Part shown: positions 53,628 to 62,166 of the stretch, in pieces
Position numbering within the stretch: the first letter of the stretch is position 1
How the letters are laid out: each line of letters starts with the position of its first letter
Origin: Mesorhizobium sp.
GTDB lineage: Bacteria; Pseudomonadota; Alphaproteobacteria; Rhizobiales; Rhizobiaceae
Direction of reading: 5' to 3'
Assembly (NCBI GenBank): GCA_004963905.1
Contig: SUGL01000003.1
Span: 62,001 to 126,000, forward strand
Length of the DNA: 64,000 nt
Translations under genes and position numbers: made by a program
The notes under the pieces: model-generated
What the model was told of the DNA's origin: nothing
What the model saw: only the letters and a program-made list of their open reading frames with translations
Databases searched by the model: none

Positions 53628-55946
53628 CTACTTGGGCAGCGTGTAGGCCATCACATAATCGCCGGGCTTGGTGCCGACCGAGCCGTGGCCGCCGGCGACG
53701 ATGACGACGAACTGGCGGCCGTCGGCGACCGTGTAGGTCATCGGTGTCGACTGCCCGCCCGCCGGCAGCCTTGCCTGCCAGAGCTGCCTGCCGGTGGTGA
53801 GATCGTAGGCGCGCAGATAGTCGTCGACCGCCGCGCCCAGGAAAGCCACCCCGCCGGCGGTGATCATCGGCCCGCCGATGCCCGGAACGCCGACCTTGAA
53901 CGGCAGGGGCAGCGGCGTCATGTCGTAGACGGTGCCGTTGCGGTGCCTGTAGGCGATCTGGCCGGTCCTGAGGTCGACGCCGGCGACATAGCCCCAGGGC
54001 GGCGCCTGGCAAGGGATGCCGAGTGGCGACAGGAACGGTTTCAGCACCACAGCGTAAGGCGCGCCCTCGTTGCGGTTGAGCCCTTGCTCGCTGCCTTTCG
54101 TGGCGTCGCCCGGCGGCGGCACGTCCGCGCGCGGAATGAGCGTCGACGTGAAGGCGAGATAGGTCGGCATGCCGAACATCACCTGCCGCACCGGGTCGAC
54201 CGCGACGCCGCCCCAGTTGAAGACGCCGAAATTGCCGGGATAGATGAGCGATCCCTGCAGCGAGGGCGGCGTATAGCGCCCCTCGTAGCGCAATTTCCTG
54301 AGCGCGATCCGGCATGCCAGCTGGTCGAACATGGTGATGCCCCACATGTCCGCGCCGGTCAGCCGCTTGGGATTGAACGAAAGCCCCGATTCCGGCTGTG
54401 TCGGCGAGGCATGGTCGCCTTCGATCGCCCCGCCCGGCGCCGGCATCTCCTTCACCGGGATGATCGGCTCGCCGGTGCTCCGGTCGAGCACATAGAGGTC
54501 GCCCTGCTTGGTCGGCCCGACCAGCGCCGGCACGATCGTGCCGTTGACCGAGGTGATGTCGACCAGCGTCGGCTGGGCCGGTACGTCCATGTCCCACAGA
54601 TCGTGATGCACCAGCTGGCGAACCCAGCGCAGTTTTCCGGTGTTGAGATCGAGCGCGGTGATGGAGGAGGAGAATTTTTCGGTATTGGCGCTGCGGCCCA
54701 TGCCGAGCTGGTCCGGCGTCTGGTTGCCGAGCGGCAGGTAGAGCAGCCCGAGCTTCTCGTCGGCGCTCGCCGTCGACCACATGTTGGGCGAGTTGTTGGT
54801 GTATTTCTGCTCCGCCGGCAGCGGCGCCGTCTGGTCCGGATTGCCGGAGTCCCAGTTCCACAGCAAAGCGCCGGTGCCGGCATCGTAGGCGCGGATCACG
54901 CCCGACGGCTCCTCGGTCGAATAATTGTCGTTGACCGCGCCGCCGACGATGATCTTGCCGGCGACGATCAGCGGCGCCGAGGTCGAATAGTAATAGCCCG
55001 ACTTCGGATAGGGCATGTTGGCCATGAGGTTGAGCGTGCCGCCTTCGGCGAAGGACGGACACACCTGGCCGTTGGCAGCGTCGAGCGCGATCAGCCTGGC
55101 GTCGGAGGTCGGCAGATAGATGCGCGCCGAGCAGGGCTGCCCGGTCGCGATCTTGGCATCGGCGTAATAGGACACACCGCGGCAGGTCTGGTGCTGGCGG
55201 TTGGGATCGAGCTTGACCTTCGGATCGTAGCGCCACTTCTCCTTGCCGGTCGCTGCGTCGATGGCGATGGCGAAATTGTGCGGCGTGCAGATGAAGAGCG
55301 CATCGGCCACTTTCAGCGGCGTCACCTGATAGGTCGTCTCGCCGATGTCGTCGGGACCTTTGACGTCGCCGGTGCGGTAGGTCCAGGCCGGCTGCAGCTT
55401 GGCTGCGTTGTCGGGCGTGATCTGGTCGAGCGGCGAATAGCGCTGGCCGAACGGCGTGCGGCCGTAGAGATGCCATTCGCCCGCCGGCATGTCGCCGCCG
55501 AGATTGGCCGTCGGCGTCACCTTGTCGGTGTCGAGCGTGCCGCCGATATCGGTGGCATCGGTGGTCATCGAATAGCCGGCCACCGCAAGCGAGGCGAGCA
55601 CCGCCAGGATGAGAGGGGCGCGCCCATCCGGACCGGTGAATCCTCGCCTTGCCCATGGCGTCAGCAGCCACAGTGCGATGAGAACGATGATGCCGCCGCG
55701 CGGACCGAGCTGCCACCAGTCGAAGCCGATTTCCCATACCGCCCAGCACAGCGAGGCGAGCACGATCGCCGCATAGAGCCAGAGCCCTGTCGATCTGCGG
55801 CGAAAAACGAGCCAGGCGGTGATCAGGAAAGCGAGACCGGCAATCGCATAGTACCAACTGCCGCCCAAGATCACGAGCCAGATGCCGCCACCGCCGAGCG
55901 CCAGACCGATGAGGAAGAGGACAAGGGAGGTGATGGTGACAGCCAA
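53628..55946 (-). CDS. gcd: membrane-bound PQQ-dependent glucose dehydrogenase
   Basis: Oxidises glucose to gluconolactone in the periplasm, passing electrons to ubiquinone. About 772 residues. Four or five N-terminal helices (SLVLFLIGLALGGGGIWLVILGGSWYYAIAG and onward) are followed by the eight-bladed PQQ propeller from about 150: AGEWHLYGRTPFGQRYSPLDQITPDNAAKLQPAWTYRTGD, then WDMDVPAQPTLVDI. TTG 55946 is preferred because AAGGAG lies 7 nt before it; a frame start at 55997 exists. A quinate or other sugar substrate cannot be excluded. PQQ synthesis genes are not in the window. Confidence 0.93.
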   Translation of the reverse strand: MAVTITSLVLFLIGLALGGGGIWLVILGGSWYYAIAGLAFLITAWLVFRRRSTGLWLYAAIVLASLCWAVWEIGFDWWQLGPRGGIIVLIALWLLTPWARRGFTGPDGRAPLILAVLASLAVAGYSMTTDATDIGGTLDTDKVTPTANLGGDMPAGEWHLYGRTPFGQRYSPLDQITPDNAAKLQPAWTYRTGDVKGPDDIGETTYQVTPLKVADALFICTPHNFAIAIDAATGKEKWRYDPKVKLDPNRQHQTCRGVSYYADAKIATGQPCSARIYLPTSDARLIALDAANGQVCPSFAEGGTLNLMANMPYPKSGYYYSTSAPLIVAGKIIVGGAVNDNYSTEEPSGVIRAYDAGTGALLWNWDSGNPDQTAPLPAEQKYTNNSPNMWSTASADEKLGLLYLPLGNQTPDQLGMGRSANTEKFSSSITALDLNTGKLRWVRQLVHHDLWDMDVPAQPTLVDITSVNGTIVPALVGPTKQGDLYVLDRSTGEPIIPVKEMPAPGGAIEGDHASPTQPESGLSFNPKRLTGADMWGITMFDQLACRIALRKLRYEGRYTPPSLQGSLIYPGNFGVFNWGGVAVDPVRQVMFGMPTYLAFTSTLIPRADVPPPGDATKGSEQGLNRNEGAPYAVVLKPFLSPLGIPCQAPPWGYVAGVDLRTGQIAYRHRNGTVYDMTPLPLPFKVGVPGIGGPMITAGGVAFLGAAVDDYLRAYDLTTGRQLWQARLPAGGQSTPMTYTVADGRQFVVIVAGGHGSVGTKPGDYVMAYTLPK

Positions 55947-56098
55947 GACGGTGCTCCTTCGACTGTTGCGCTTGCGGCGCCTTCCAGGCGACGGCACGCC
56001 GCCCTTGCCCTGTTTGCAGCTTTCCCCTGCCCGCTCCGGCTGTCAAGTTGGTCGGCGGCACGCGAAAATAGAACAAAACGTAGACAGTTCTGGTCTTT

Positions 56099-56126
56099 CG
56101 CTCCCGAATCACTACATTCGGGAGCG
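56099..56126 (+). promoter_or_regulatory. stem-loop hiding the UvrD ribosome binding site
   Basis: CGCTCCCGAAT-CACTAC-ATTCGGGAGCG: a perfect 11-bp stem with a 6-nt loop, ending at the base before the ATG (56127). The GGGAG that would act as Shine-Dalgarno is in the 3' strand of the stem. It could restrain translation or be a protein site. Confidence 0.7.
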
Positions 56127-58823
56127 ATGTCGGGCTTTTCCGAAGACATGCCTTTTTTCGATGAACCGAATGCGCGGCCCGCGGCCCCGTCCGGTATTGC
56201 CGCGCGCGCCATGGCCGCGCGCAGCGCGCAGAGCCGTGCGCCCGACTATCTCAACGGCCTCAATCCCGAACAGCGGCTTGCGGTGGAAACCACCGAAGGC
56301 CCGGTTCTGGTGCTGGCAGGCGCTGGCACCGGCAAGACGCGGGTTTTGACCACGCGCATCGCCCACATCCTTGCCACCGGCAGGGCCTTCCCGTCGCAGA
56401 TACTCGCCGTCACCTTCACCAACAAGGCCGCGCGCGAGATGAAGCAGCGCATCGGCTTCCTGATCGGCGAGGAGAATGTCGAGGGCATGCCGTGGCTCGG
56501 CACCTTCCACTCGATCGGCGTCAAGCTGCTCCGCCGCCACGCCGAGCTTGCCGGGCTGAAATCCGATTTCACCATCCTCGACACCGACGACGTGGTGCGG
56601 CTGATCAAGCAGCTGATCCAGGCCGAGGGGCTGGACGACAAGCGCTGGCCGGCCAAGCAGTTCGCCCAGATGATCGACAACTGGAAGAACAAGGGCCTCG
56701 GCCCTGACGAGATTGCGGAAGGCGATGCGCGCAGCTTCGGCAACGGCAAGGGCCGCCAGCTCTACAAGGCCTATCAGGAGCGGCTGCAGACACTGAATTC
56801 CTGCGACTTCGGCGATCTGCTCTATCACCCAATCCGCATCTTCCGCGCCTATCCGGACGTGCTGAAGGATTATCACCGCAAGTTCAAATACATCCTGGTC
56901 GACGAATACCAGGACACCAACACCGCGCAATACATGTGGCTGCGGCTGCTGGCGCAGCGGCCGCAATCCTCCCCCCTTGAGGGGGAGGTGCCCGCGAAGC
57001 GGGCGGAGGGGGTCGCCGCAGAAGGCACCGCCCAGTCATCAAATGCCAGAGCGTCGAGCACTGCCGCGAGGACCCCACCCGACCGGGCTTCGCCCGGTCA
57101 CCCTCCCCTCAAGGGGGAGGGAAACTGGCGCCCGGCTACCGTCAACATCTGCTGCGTCGGCGACGACGACCAGTCGATCTATGGCTGGCGCGGCGCCGAG
57201 GTCGACAACATCCTGCGCTTCGACAAGGATTTTCCGGGCGCCACCATCATCCGGCTGGAGCGCAACTACCGTTCCACCGCGCATATCCTGGGCGCCGCTT
57301 CCCATCTCATCGCCCACAATGAGGGCCGCTTCGGCAAGACGCTGTTCACCGACCGCGACGATCCCGAGGACGACAAGGTGCATGTCCATGCCGCCTGGGA
57401 CTCGGAGGAAGAGGCTAGAGCCATCGGCGAGGAGATCGAGGCCTATCAGCGGCAGAAGCACGATCTCAACGACATGGCGATCCTGGTGCGCGCGTCCTTC
57501 CAGATGCGCGCCTTCGAAGATCGTTTCACCAGGATTGGCCTGAACTTCCGCATCATCGGCGGCCCGCGTTTCTACGAGCGGCTGGAAATCCGCGACGCGC
57601 TCGCCTTCTTCCGCGTCGTTGCCAACAGCGGCGACGACCTCGCTTTCGAGCGCATCGTCAACGTGCCGAAGCGCGGGCTCGGCGAAGCGACCATCCGTCA
57701 GATCCACGACACGGCGCGCGCCATGCGCATCCCGATGCTGGAGGCCGCGGCGACGCTCGCCGAAAGCGACGAGCTGAAGCCGAAGCCGCGTGCAGCACTT
57801 CGCGAGGTCGCGGCCAATTTCGAGCGCTGGCAGAAGGCGCTGGAGACCACGCCCCACACCGAGCTTGCCGAGACCATCCTCGAGGAGAGCGGCTACACCG
57901 ACATGTGGAAGAACGACCGCTCGGCCGAAGCGCCCGGGCGGCTGGAGAACCTCAAGGAGCTGATCCGCTCGATGGAGGAGTACGAATCGCTGCGTTCCTT
58001 CCTCGAGCATGTCGCGCTGGTCATGGAGGCCGAGCAGGGCGAATCGCTCGATGCGGTCTCGATCATGACGCTGCACTCGGCCAAGGGCCTCGAATTCGAG
58101 ACCGTGTTCCTCCCCGGCTGGGAGGAAGGCCTGTTCCCGCATCAGCGCGCGCTGGATGAAGGCGGCCGCTCCGGCCTGGAGGAAGAGCGGCGTCTCGCCT
58201 ATGTCGGCCTGACGCGCGCCAAGAAGAACCTGCATATCTGGTTCGTCTCCAACCGTCTGATCCACGGGCTGTGGCAATCGACGATCCCGTCGCGCTTCCT
58301 CGACGAACTGCCGGAAACCCATGTCGAAGTCGCCGACAGCGGCAATAGCTACGGCGGCTACGGCAACCCCTATGGCGGCGGCTCATTCGCCTCCGGTCGC
58401 GGCGGCGGCCGGCAGAATCCCTACGGCGCCTCGCGCTTCGACAATATCGGCGCCGAGAAATCGGGCAGCTTCTCCAACACCTATGCGACGCCCGGCTGGC
58501 AGCGCGCGCAAGCCAACCGCACCGAAGCGACCGACCGCAATTGGGGCACCCGCTCCGGCCATCAGGTCGAGCGCATCGGCTATGGCGAGACGGACAGCGG
58601 CTACGGCGCCGGCCGCACCTCGGTGAAGGGCCGCACCATCGAGGGCGAGCTGGTCGCCAAATCCGTCGCCGACACGCCTTCCGCCTTCAGCGTCGGCGAC
58701 CGCGTGTTCCACCAGAAATTCGGCAACGGCAACATCGCCGCGATCGACGGCAACAAGCTCACCATCGACTTCGACAAGGCCGGCCAGAAACGCGTGCTCG
58801 ACGGGTTCGTCACCGGCGTCTGA
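56127..58823 (+). CDS. uvrD: UvrD/PcrA-type DNA helicase with in-frame repeat insertion
   Basis: Superfamily 1A helicase (3'-5'), repair and replication. 898 residues from ATG 56127. Walker A LAGAGTGKT, motif Ia TFTNKAAREMKQR, Walker B KYILVDEYQDTN, motif III GDDDQSIYGWRGA, motif IV LERNYRST, motif V TLHSAKGLEFE and motif VI YVGLTRAKK are all intact. Between LLAQRP (274-279) and VNICCVGDD (near 339) lie about 59 extra residues, from SSPLEGEVPAKRAEG to HPPLKGEGNWRP, encoded by a palindromic repeat. A Gly/Tyr/Ser/Asn-rich linker (about 730-790) precedes a C-terminal Tudor-like segment (VGDRVFHQKFGNGNIAAID). Long upstream extension of this frame is antisense to gcd and not real. Confidence 0.95.
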   Translation: MSGFSEDMPFFDEPNARPAAPSGIAARAMAARSAQSRAPDYLNGLNPEQRLAVETTEGPVLVLAGAGTGKTRVLTTRIAHILATGRAFPSQILAVTFTNKAAREMKQRIGFLIGEENVEGMPWLGTFHSIGVKLLRRHAELAGLKSDFTILDTDDVVRLIKQLIQAEGLDDKRWPAKQFAQMIDNWKNKGLGPDEIAEGDARSFGNGKGRQLYKAYQERLQTLNSCDFGDLLYHPIRIFRAYPDVLKDYHRKFKYILVDEYQDTNTAQYMWLRLLAQRPQSSPLEGEVPAKRAEGVAAEGTAQSSNARASSTAARTPPDRASPGHPPLKGEGNWRPATVNICCVGDDDQSIYGWRGAEVDNILRFDKDFPGATIIRLERNYRSTAHILGAASHLIAHNEGRFGKTLFTDRDDPEDDKVHVHAAWDSEEEARAIGEEIEAYQRQKHDLNDMAILVRASFQMRAFEDRFTRIGLNFRIIGGPRFYERLEIRDALAFFRVVANSGDDLAFERIVNVPKRGLGEATIRQIHDTARAMRIPMLEAAATLAESDELKPKPRAALREVAANFERWQKALETTPHTELAETILEESGYTDMWKNDRSAEAPGRLENLKELIRSMEEYESLRSFLEHVALVMEAEQGESLDAVSIMTLHSAKGLEFETVFLPGWEEGLFPHQRALDEGGRSGLEEERRLAYVGLTRAKKNLHIWFVSNRLIHGLWQSTIPSRFLDELPETHVEVADSGNSYGGYGNPYGGGSFASGRGGGRQNPYGASRFDNIGAEKSGSFSNTYATPGWQRAQANRTEATDRNWGTRSGHQVERIGYGETDSGYGAGRTSVKGRTIEGELVAKSVADTPSAFSVGDRVFHQKFGNGNIAAIDGNKLTIDFDKAGQKRVLDGFVTGV
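56968..57121. repeat. palindromic repeat inserted in frame inside uvrD
   Basis: About 154 bp with inverted arms of about 48 nt. The left arm contains CCCCCTTGAGGGGGAGG and the hairpin CCCGCGAAGCGGG; the right arm contains GACCGGGC-TTC-GCCCGGTC and CCTCCCCTCAAGGGGGAGG. A central unique part of about 55 nt separates them. This composition is that of rhizobial intergenic palindromic elements, but here it is translated and keeps the helicase frame open. Confidence 0.85.
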
Positions 58824-58838
58824 GCGGCCTGCGGTGAT

Positions 58839-59129
58839 CTAGGCCAGCTTCACAAGCTCGGCATGGTCCCTAAGCGGTTTGGTAGAAAACTCATCAAGAG
58901 TTAGAAGCGTAAAATCAACACGGCAGTTGATCGAAATAGAAAGATCGCTCATTTTTGAACAAATGGCCCGATGCAGGTCAGGAAGCCCTTCAACCGAAAT
59001 ATCCGTAGTGAAAAGGATATCTACGTCGTTAAACATTTCTCTTCGAAAAAACGATCCAAATCCATAAACTGAGCGTATGTCAAGATTTGAAACTATAGTA
59101 TCGATTGCCGTCTTTATCTTTTTTTGCAT
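58839..59129 (-). CDS. minimal nucleotidyltransferase (MNT-like)
   Basis: 96 residues from ATG 59129. The nucleotidyltransferase core is clear: VYGFGSFFRREMFNDVDILF gives G-S-x(n)-D-x-D, and a third acidic residue may be the D of CRVDFTLLTLDEF. Proteins of this size are MNT-like, usually paired with HEPN toxins; no HEPN protein is visible here. The start overlaps the preceding gene by 50 nt. A longer frame to 59324 exists but would run through most of the neighbour. Base composition is much more AT-rich than surrounding genes. Function in the cassette is unknown. Confidence 0.8.
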   Translation of the reverse strand: MQKKIKTAIDTIVSNLDIRSVYGFGSFFRREMFNDVDILFTTDISVEGLPDLHRAICSKMSDLSISINCRVDFTLLTLDEFSTKPLRDHAELVKLA

Positions 59130-59487
59130 AGTCCCAATATTTCGTCGCCCACAACCCGCCAGAGAGTTCTGAGGAGTTGTAGAGTCCGATACGATTCTGT
59201 TGGCAGTAATCTTTGGCTTGGGCTGAATAGCCATTCCATAATCCTCCCACGCAGATATACTGAAGCGGTCCAAAATCCTGCAGGGCGCGCATAACCAATG
59301 CAAGGCTAAATGCATACTCGTCACCGCCGAGCATTCGCATTTGATCGCCTTGCTGCTTTCGCTCGAACAAGAAAAGTATATCTTGCTCTCTACGCAAATT
59401 CTTCACGTTTTCATGGTTAGAAAGGAGTCGAATTAGAAAAGATGTTCTTGAGAAAGGTATATTCCAAGGGTTACTCGGATCACTCAT
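59080..59487 (-). CDS. unknown protein, possible PD-(D/E)XK (Mrr-like) nuclease
   Basis: 135 residues from ATG 59487 (MSDPSNPWNIPFSRTSFLIR). I do not recognise it by family. The segment REQDILFLFERKQQ offers D-x5-E-x-K, and the later part QYICVGGLWNGYSAQAKDYC, then NRIGLYNSSEL, resembles the second half of Mrr-type restriction folds (value-strand, then an A-K-x-hydrophobic helix, then I-x-L-x-x-x-x-L). That is a weak, motif-level inference. It overlaps the HNH gene by 8 nt and the nucleotidyltransferase by 50 nt. AT-rich. Confidence 0.65.
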   Translation of the reverse strand: MSDPSNPWNIPFSRTSFLIRLLSNHENVKNLRREQDILFLFERKQQGDQMRMLGGDEYAFSLALVMRALQDFGPLQYICVGGLWNGYSAQAKDYCQQNRIGLYNSSELSGGLWATKYWDYAKKDKDGNRYYSFKS

Positions 59488-60151
59488 ATCCGAACCTTTC
59501 AGAGAAGATGGCAGGAAACTTGGGATAGAATTCCGTACGACCAAATTGCTGCTGTTCGTAAGCCAACGCATGCCCCTTGAATGCGAGGAAGGCAGCTATG
59601 TCCTGCTTTGACAGCAGCGAAATATTTCTTTCGATCGAATTTATAATCTTTTTGTTGTTCGGCAATATGGTATCCAACTTTCGAGCCGTCCAAATTTCTA
59701 CAGCATCGGAACCAGGATCCTCGTTCGCTATCGAAGAGTGCGGACCAACATTCAAGAAAATTCCGTGATTCTCTGCGAGCAGAAGGCCGATATGTTTCTT
59801 CAAATCCTCAATATGTTCAAACGCAATATCAGAGCCGGCGCGTTCAACCTCTTCTTCTCGGCCAGCTTTCCATTTTCGCAGCAACTCTTCGGAATATGCT
59901 TCTGGAGCCTTGTCGATGGCAGTGTGGCAATTCGGGCACAACAAAATCAGGTTTTCATATGTATCAAGTCCACCGCCTGTCTGGCCACGAGGGCCATCCG
60001 CGCTGTGCGCAATGACGTGAGCCATTTCCCCGATATGAAAGGCTGGCGTGCCATCAACTACTTTGGTCAAATCAGCGCGGCATTTTGGATTCGAGCACTT
60101 TCCGCCCGCTCTTCCCCAGAGAATTTTTGTATCTGATAACGCAATCGGCAT
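59480..60151 (-). CDS. HNH endonuclease-domain protein
   Basis: 223 residues. N-terminal zinc-binding HNH domain: C19 and C24 (GGKCSNPKCRADL), H45 (GEMAHVIAHS), N67 (YENLILLC), C72, C75 and H76 (CPNCHTAID). The region matches the common stand-alone HNH proteins often found in defence islands. The C-terminal 130 residues are helical and charged, without a domain I can name; no SAVED domain is visible. First gene of a three-gene AT-rich cassette, with an 8-nt overlap into the next gene. Confidence 0.88.
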   Translation of the reverse strand: MPIALSDTKILWGRAGGKCSNPKCRADLTKVVDGTPAFHIGEMAHVIAHSADGPRGQTGGGLDTYENLILLCPNCHTAIDKAPEAYSEELLRKWKAGREEEVERAGSDIAFEHIEDLKKHIGLLLAENHGIFLNVGPHSSIANEDPGSDAVEIWTARKLDTILPNNKKIINSIERNISLLSKQDIAAFLAFKGHALAYEQQQFGRTEFYPKFPAIFSERFGYE

Positions 60152-60249
60152 AGCTTAGAATGTCGCATACAGCGGTTTTCTACCAGCCCGTGCGAATGCT
60201 CAAATTATTTCTTTTGTGGAAATGGCATCGCCGCGTTTGAGCAACCCCC

Positions 60250-61299
60250 TCACCGATATCGCGCCTGGTTCCATTTGTGGCCGAGCAGCGACAGGATGAT
60301 GATCAGTCCGTTGAAGAACTGGACGTAGAAGCCGCTCAAGCCCGCCGCCACCACGCCGGTCTGGATGAACGATACCGTGACGGCGCCGATCGCGCCGCCG
60401 ACCACCGTGCCGATGCCGCCCCAGGTGGGCGTGCCGCCGACGAACACCGAGGCCAGCACCGGCAGCAGATAGCCGTCGCCCGCCGTCGGCCACCAGGTGA
60501 AGTTGATCATCACCGAGAAGGTGCCGGCGATCGCGGCCCCGATGCCGACGAAGACGAACACTTTCACCCGCACGCGCTTGACGTCGATGCCCATCTGCTT
60601 GGCGCTGTCCGGATTGTCGCCGACCACCTTCACCTGCGCGCCGAAGCGATGGCGGTTGTAGAGCAGCGCCGAAAAGACGACGAAGGCGATCGCCCAGAAG
60701 ATCTGCACCGGAATGCCGAAGAGCTGGCTGGAGAAGATCGTGTAGGCTGAGCTGTCGGCAAGGTTGGTCAGCGCCGTCGACTTGCCTTCGTTGATGATCT
60801 GGATCAGCCCGCGCAGCAGGAAGTTCATGCCGAGCGTCGCGATCAGCGACGACAGGCCGCCATAGACCACCAGCGAACCGACAAGGAAGCCGAGCAACGT
60901 GCCGGTGACCAGCGCCGCCACAATGCCGAGGAACGGATCGTAGCCGGCCTGCACCACCAGCGCGAAGACCCAGGAGGCGAAGCCCATGGTCGCCGGGAAC
61001 GACAGGTCGATCTCGCCGCAGGTGACGACGAAGACCAGCGGCACCACCACGAACAGCGCGACAGGCAGCGTCGTCAGCACCGAGCTGTAGAGATACCAGG
61101 TCGTGAAGACGGTCGGGTTGGCGATGATGAACACCGCCATCATGACGATGAACACGGCAAGCGTGCCCAGCGATGCGCGATTGTCGAGGACGAAGCCGCG
61201 CAGCCAGTGGTTGGACGGATGGCTCCATTCCTTGGCTGCCTGACCACTTGTTCTCCCCAGAGGAGTTTGCAGATCGGGTTCCATGGCCTTGCTCATCAC
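60250..61299 (-). CDS. sugar ABC transporter permease (RbsC/XylH type)
   Basis: Membrane subunit (349 residues, about ten helices) of a carbohydrate importer. The BPD_transp_2 pattern is visible: FVVTCGEIDLSFPATMGFASWVFALVVQ and GFLVGSLVVYGGLSSLIATLGMNFLLRGL, with the ATPase-coupling VVGDNPDSAKQMGIDVKRVRVKVFV. Its ATG overlaps the ATPase stop by 4 nt. Last gene of the operon. Confidence 0.94.
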   Translation of the reverse strand: MMSKAMEPDLQTPLGRTSGQAAKEWSHPSNHWLRGFVLDNRASLGTLAVFIVMMAVFIIANPTVFTTWYLYSSVLTTLPVALFVVVPLVFVVTCGEIDLSFPATMGFASWVFALVVQAGYDPFLGIVAALVTGTLLGFLVGSLVVYGGLSSLIATLGMNFLLRGLIQIINEGKSTALTNLADSSAYTIFSSQLFGIPVQIFWAIAFVVFSALLYNRHRFGAQVKVVGDNPDSAKQMGIDVKRVRVKVFVFVGIGAAIAGTFSVMINFTWWPTAGDGYLLPVLASVFVGGTPTWGGIGTVVGGAIGAVTVSFIQTGVVAAGLSGFYVQFFNGLIIILSLLGHKWNQARYR

Positions 61300-62090
61300 G
61301 CTCTCTGCTCCGCTTCGTCGGCCTCGTGCAGCCCCGGCAGGCCGCCGGGATGCGCCACGTCTTCCATGAAATTGATGAGGTCGTCGGCCGACTTCACCTC
61401 GCTGCGGTCGGCGGTGAGCGCCACCTTGCCGCGGTCGAGCACCACGAAGCGGTCGGCGATGTCGAAGACATGATGGATGTTGTGGCCGATGAACAGGATG
61501 GACCGACCGCTCGCCCGTACCTGGCGCACGAAATGGAAGACCTTGGCGGTCTCGGTCAGCGACAGCGCCGTCGTCGGCTCGTCGAGGATGATCAGCTCCG
61601 CCTGCTTGTAGATGGCGCGCGCGATCGCCACGCCCTGGCGCTCCCCACCCGAAAGCTGGCCGACGATCGAGTGCGGCGTGAACACTTTCGAGGTGAAGCC
61701 GATCTCGCGCATCAGCCGGCTCGCTTCCTCGATCTCCTTGTTGACCTTCAGCCAGCCGAGAAAGCTGGTCAGCTCACGGCCCATGAAGATGTTGCGCACG
61801 ATCGTCTGCTGCACGGCCAAAGCCCGGTCCTGGAACACCGTCTCGATGCCGGCGTCGCGCGAGCGGGCGGCGCTCCATCCGGTCACCGGCTTGCCGCGCA
61901 CGAGGATCTCGCCGCTGGTCGGCTTCACCACGCCGGACAGGATCTTGATCAGCGTCGACTTGCCGGCGCCATTGTCGCCGATCAGGCCGACCACCTCGCC
62001 GCGATCGACGCTGAGGTTGACGCCGCCCAGCGCATAGACCTGGCCATAGGATTTCTTGATGTCGCGCAGTTCGATGATGCGTTCGCCCAT
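61296..62090 (-). CDS. sugar ABC transporter ATPase
   Basis: Single-domain ATP-binding subunit of 264 residues. Walker A GDNGAGKST, signature LSGGERQGVAIARAIY, Walker B LIILDEPTTALS. Unlike RbsA/XylG (about 500 residues, two cassettes), this one has one cassette, so it should function as a homodimer. Start at ATG 62090 (GAGGATCGC). It lies 76 nt after the binding-protein gene and overlaps the permease. Confidence 0.94.
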   Translation of the reverse strand: MGERIIELRDIKKSYGQVYALGGVNLSVDRGEVVGLIGDNGAGKSTLIKILSGVVKPTSGEILVRGKPVTGWSAARSRDAGIETVFQDRALAVQQTIVRNIFMGRELTSFLGWLKVNKEIEEASRLMREIGFTSKVFTPHSIVGQLSGGERQGVAIARAIYKQAELIILDEPTTALSLTETAKVFHFVRQVRASGRSILFIGHNIHHVFDIADRFVVLDRGKVALTADRSEVKSADDLINFMEDVAHPGGLPGLHEADEAEQRA

Positions 62091-62166
62091 GCGATCCTCG
62101 CTTGAATTGTCTGTCTGCCGGTCATCTCGCCGGCCGGGCAATAATCCCGGCCGGCAGCTTGGGAGG

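Noticed and set aside
56071..56085. LexA-like box GAACAAAACGTAGAC upstream of uvrD
   Set aside because: The alphaproteobacterial box needs GAAC-N7-GAAC; the second half is AGAC, two mismatches. Kept only as a weak possibility.
51511..56112. 1533-codon minus-strand frame
   Set aside because: It crosses gcd out of frame and runs antisense to the MHYT-GGDEF-EAL gene; its composition is Arg/Ala/Gly-rich noise.
53685..56126. Very long plus-strand frame (1712 codons) that continues upstream of UvrD
   Set aside because: The part before 56127 is antisense to gcd, is extremely Arg/Asp/Gly-rich without domains, and is the usual shadow of a high-GC gene; the helicase starts at ATG 56127.
58873..60184. 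GGTAGAAAAC (58881-58890) and its inverse GTTTTCTACC (60175-60184), with AGCGGTTT at both, as ends of the AT-rich cassette
   Set aside because: The left copy lies inside the nucleotidyltransferase gene, the match is only 10 bp, and no integrase or tRNA is nearby; chance cannot be excluded.
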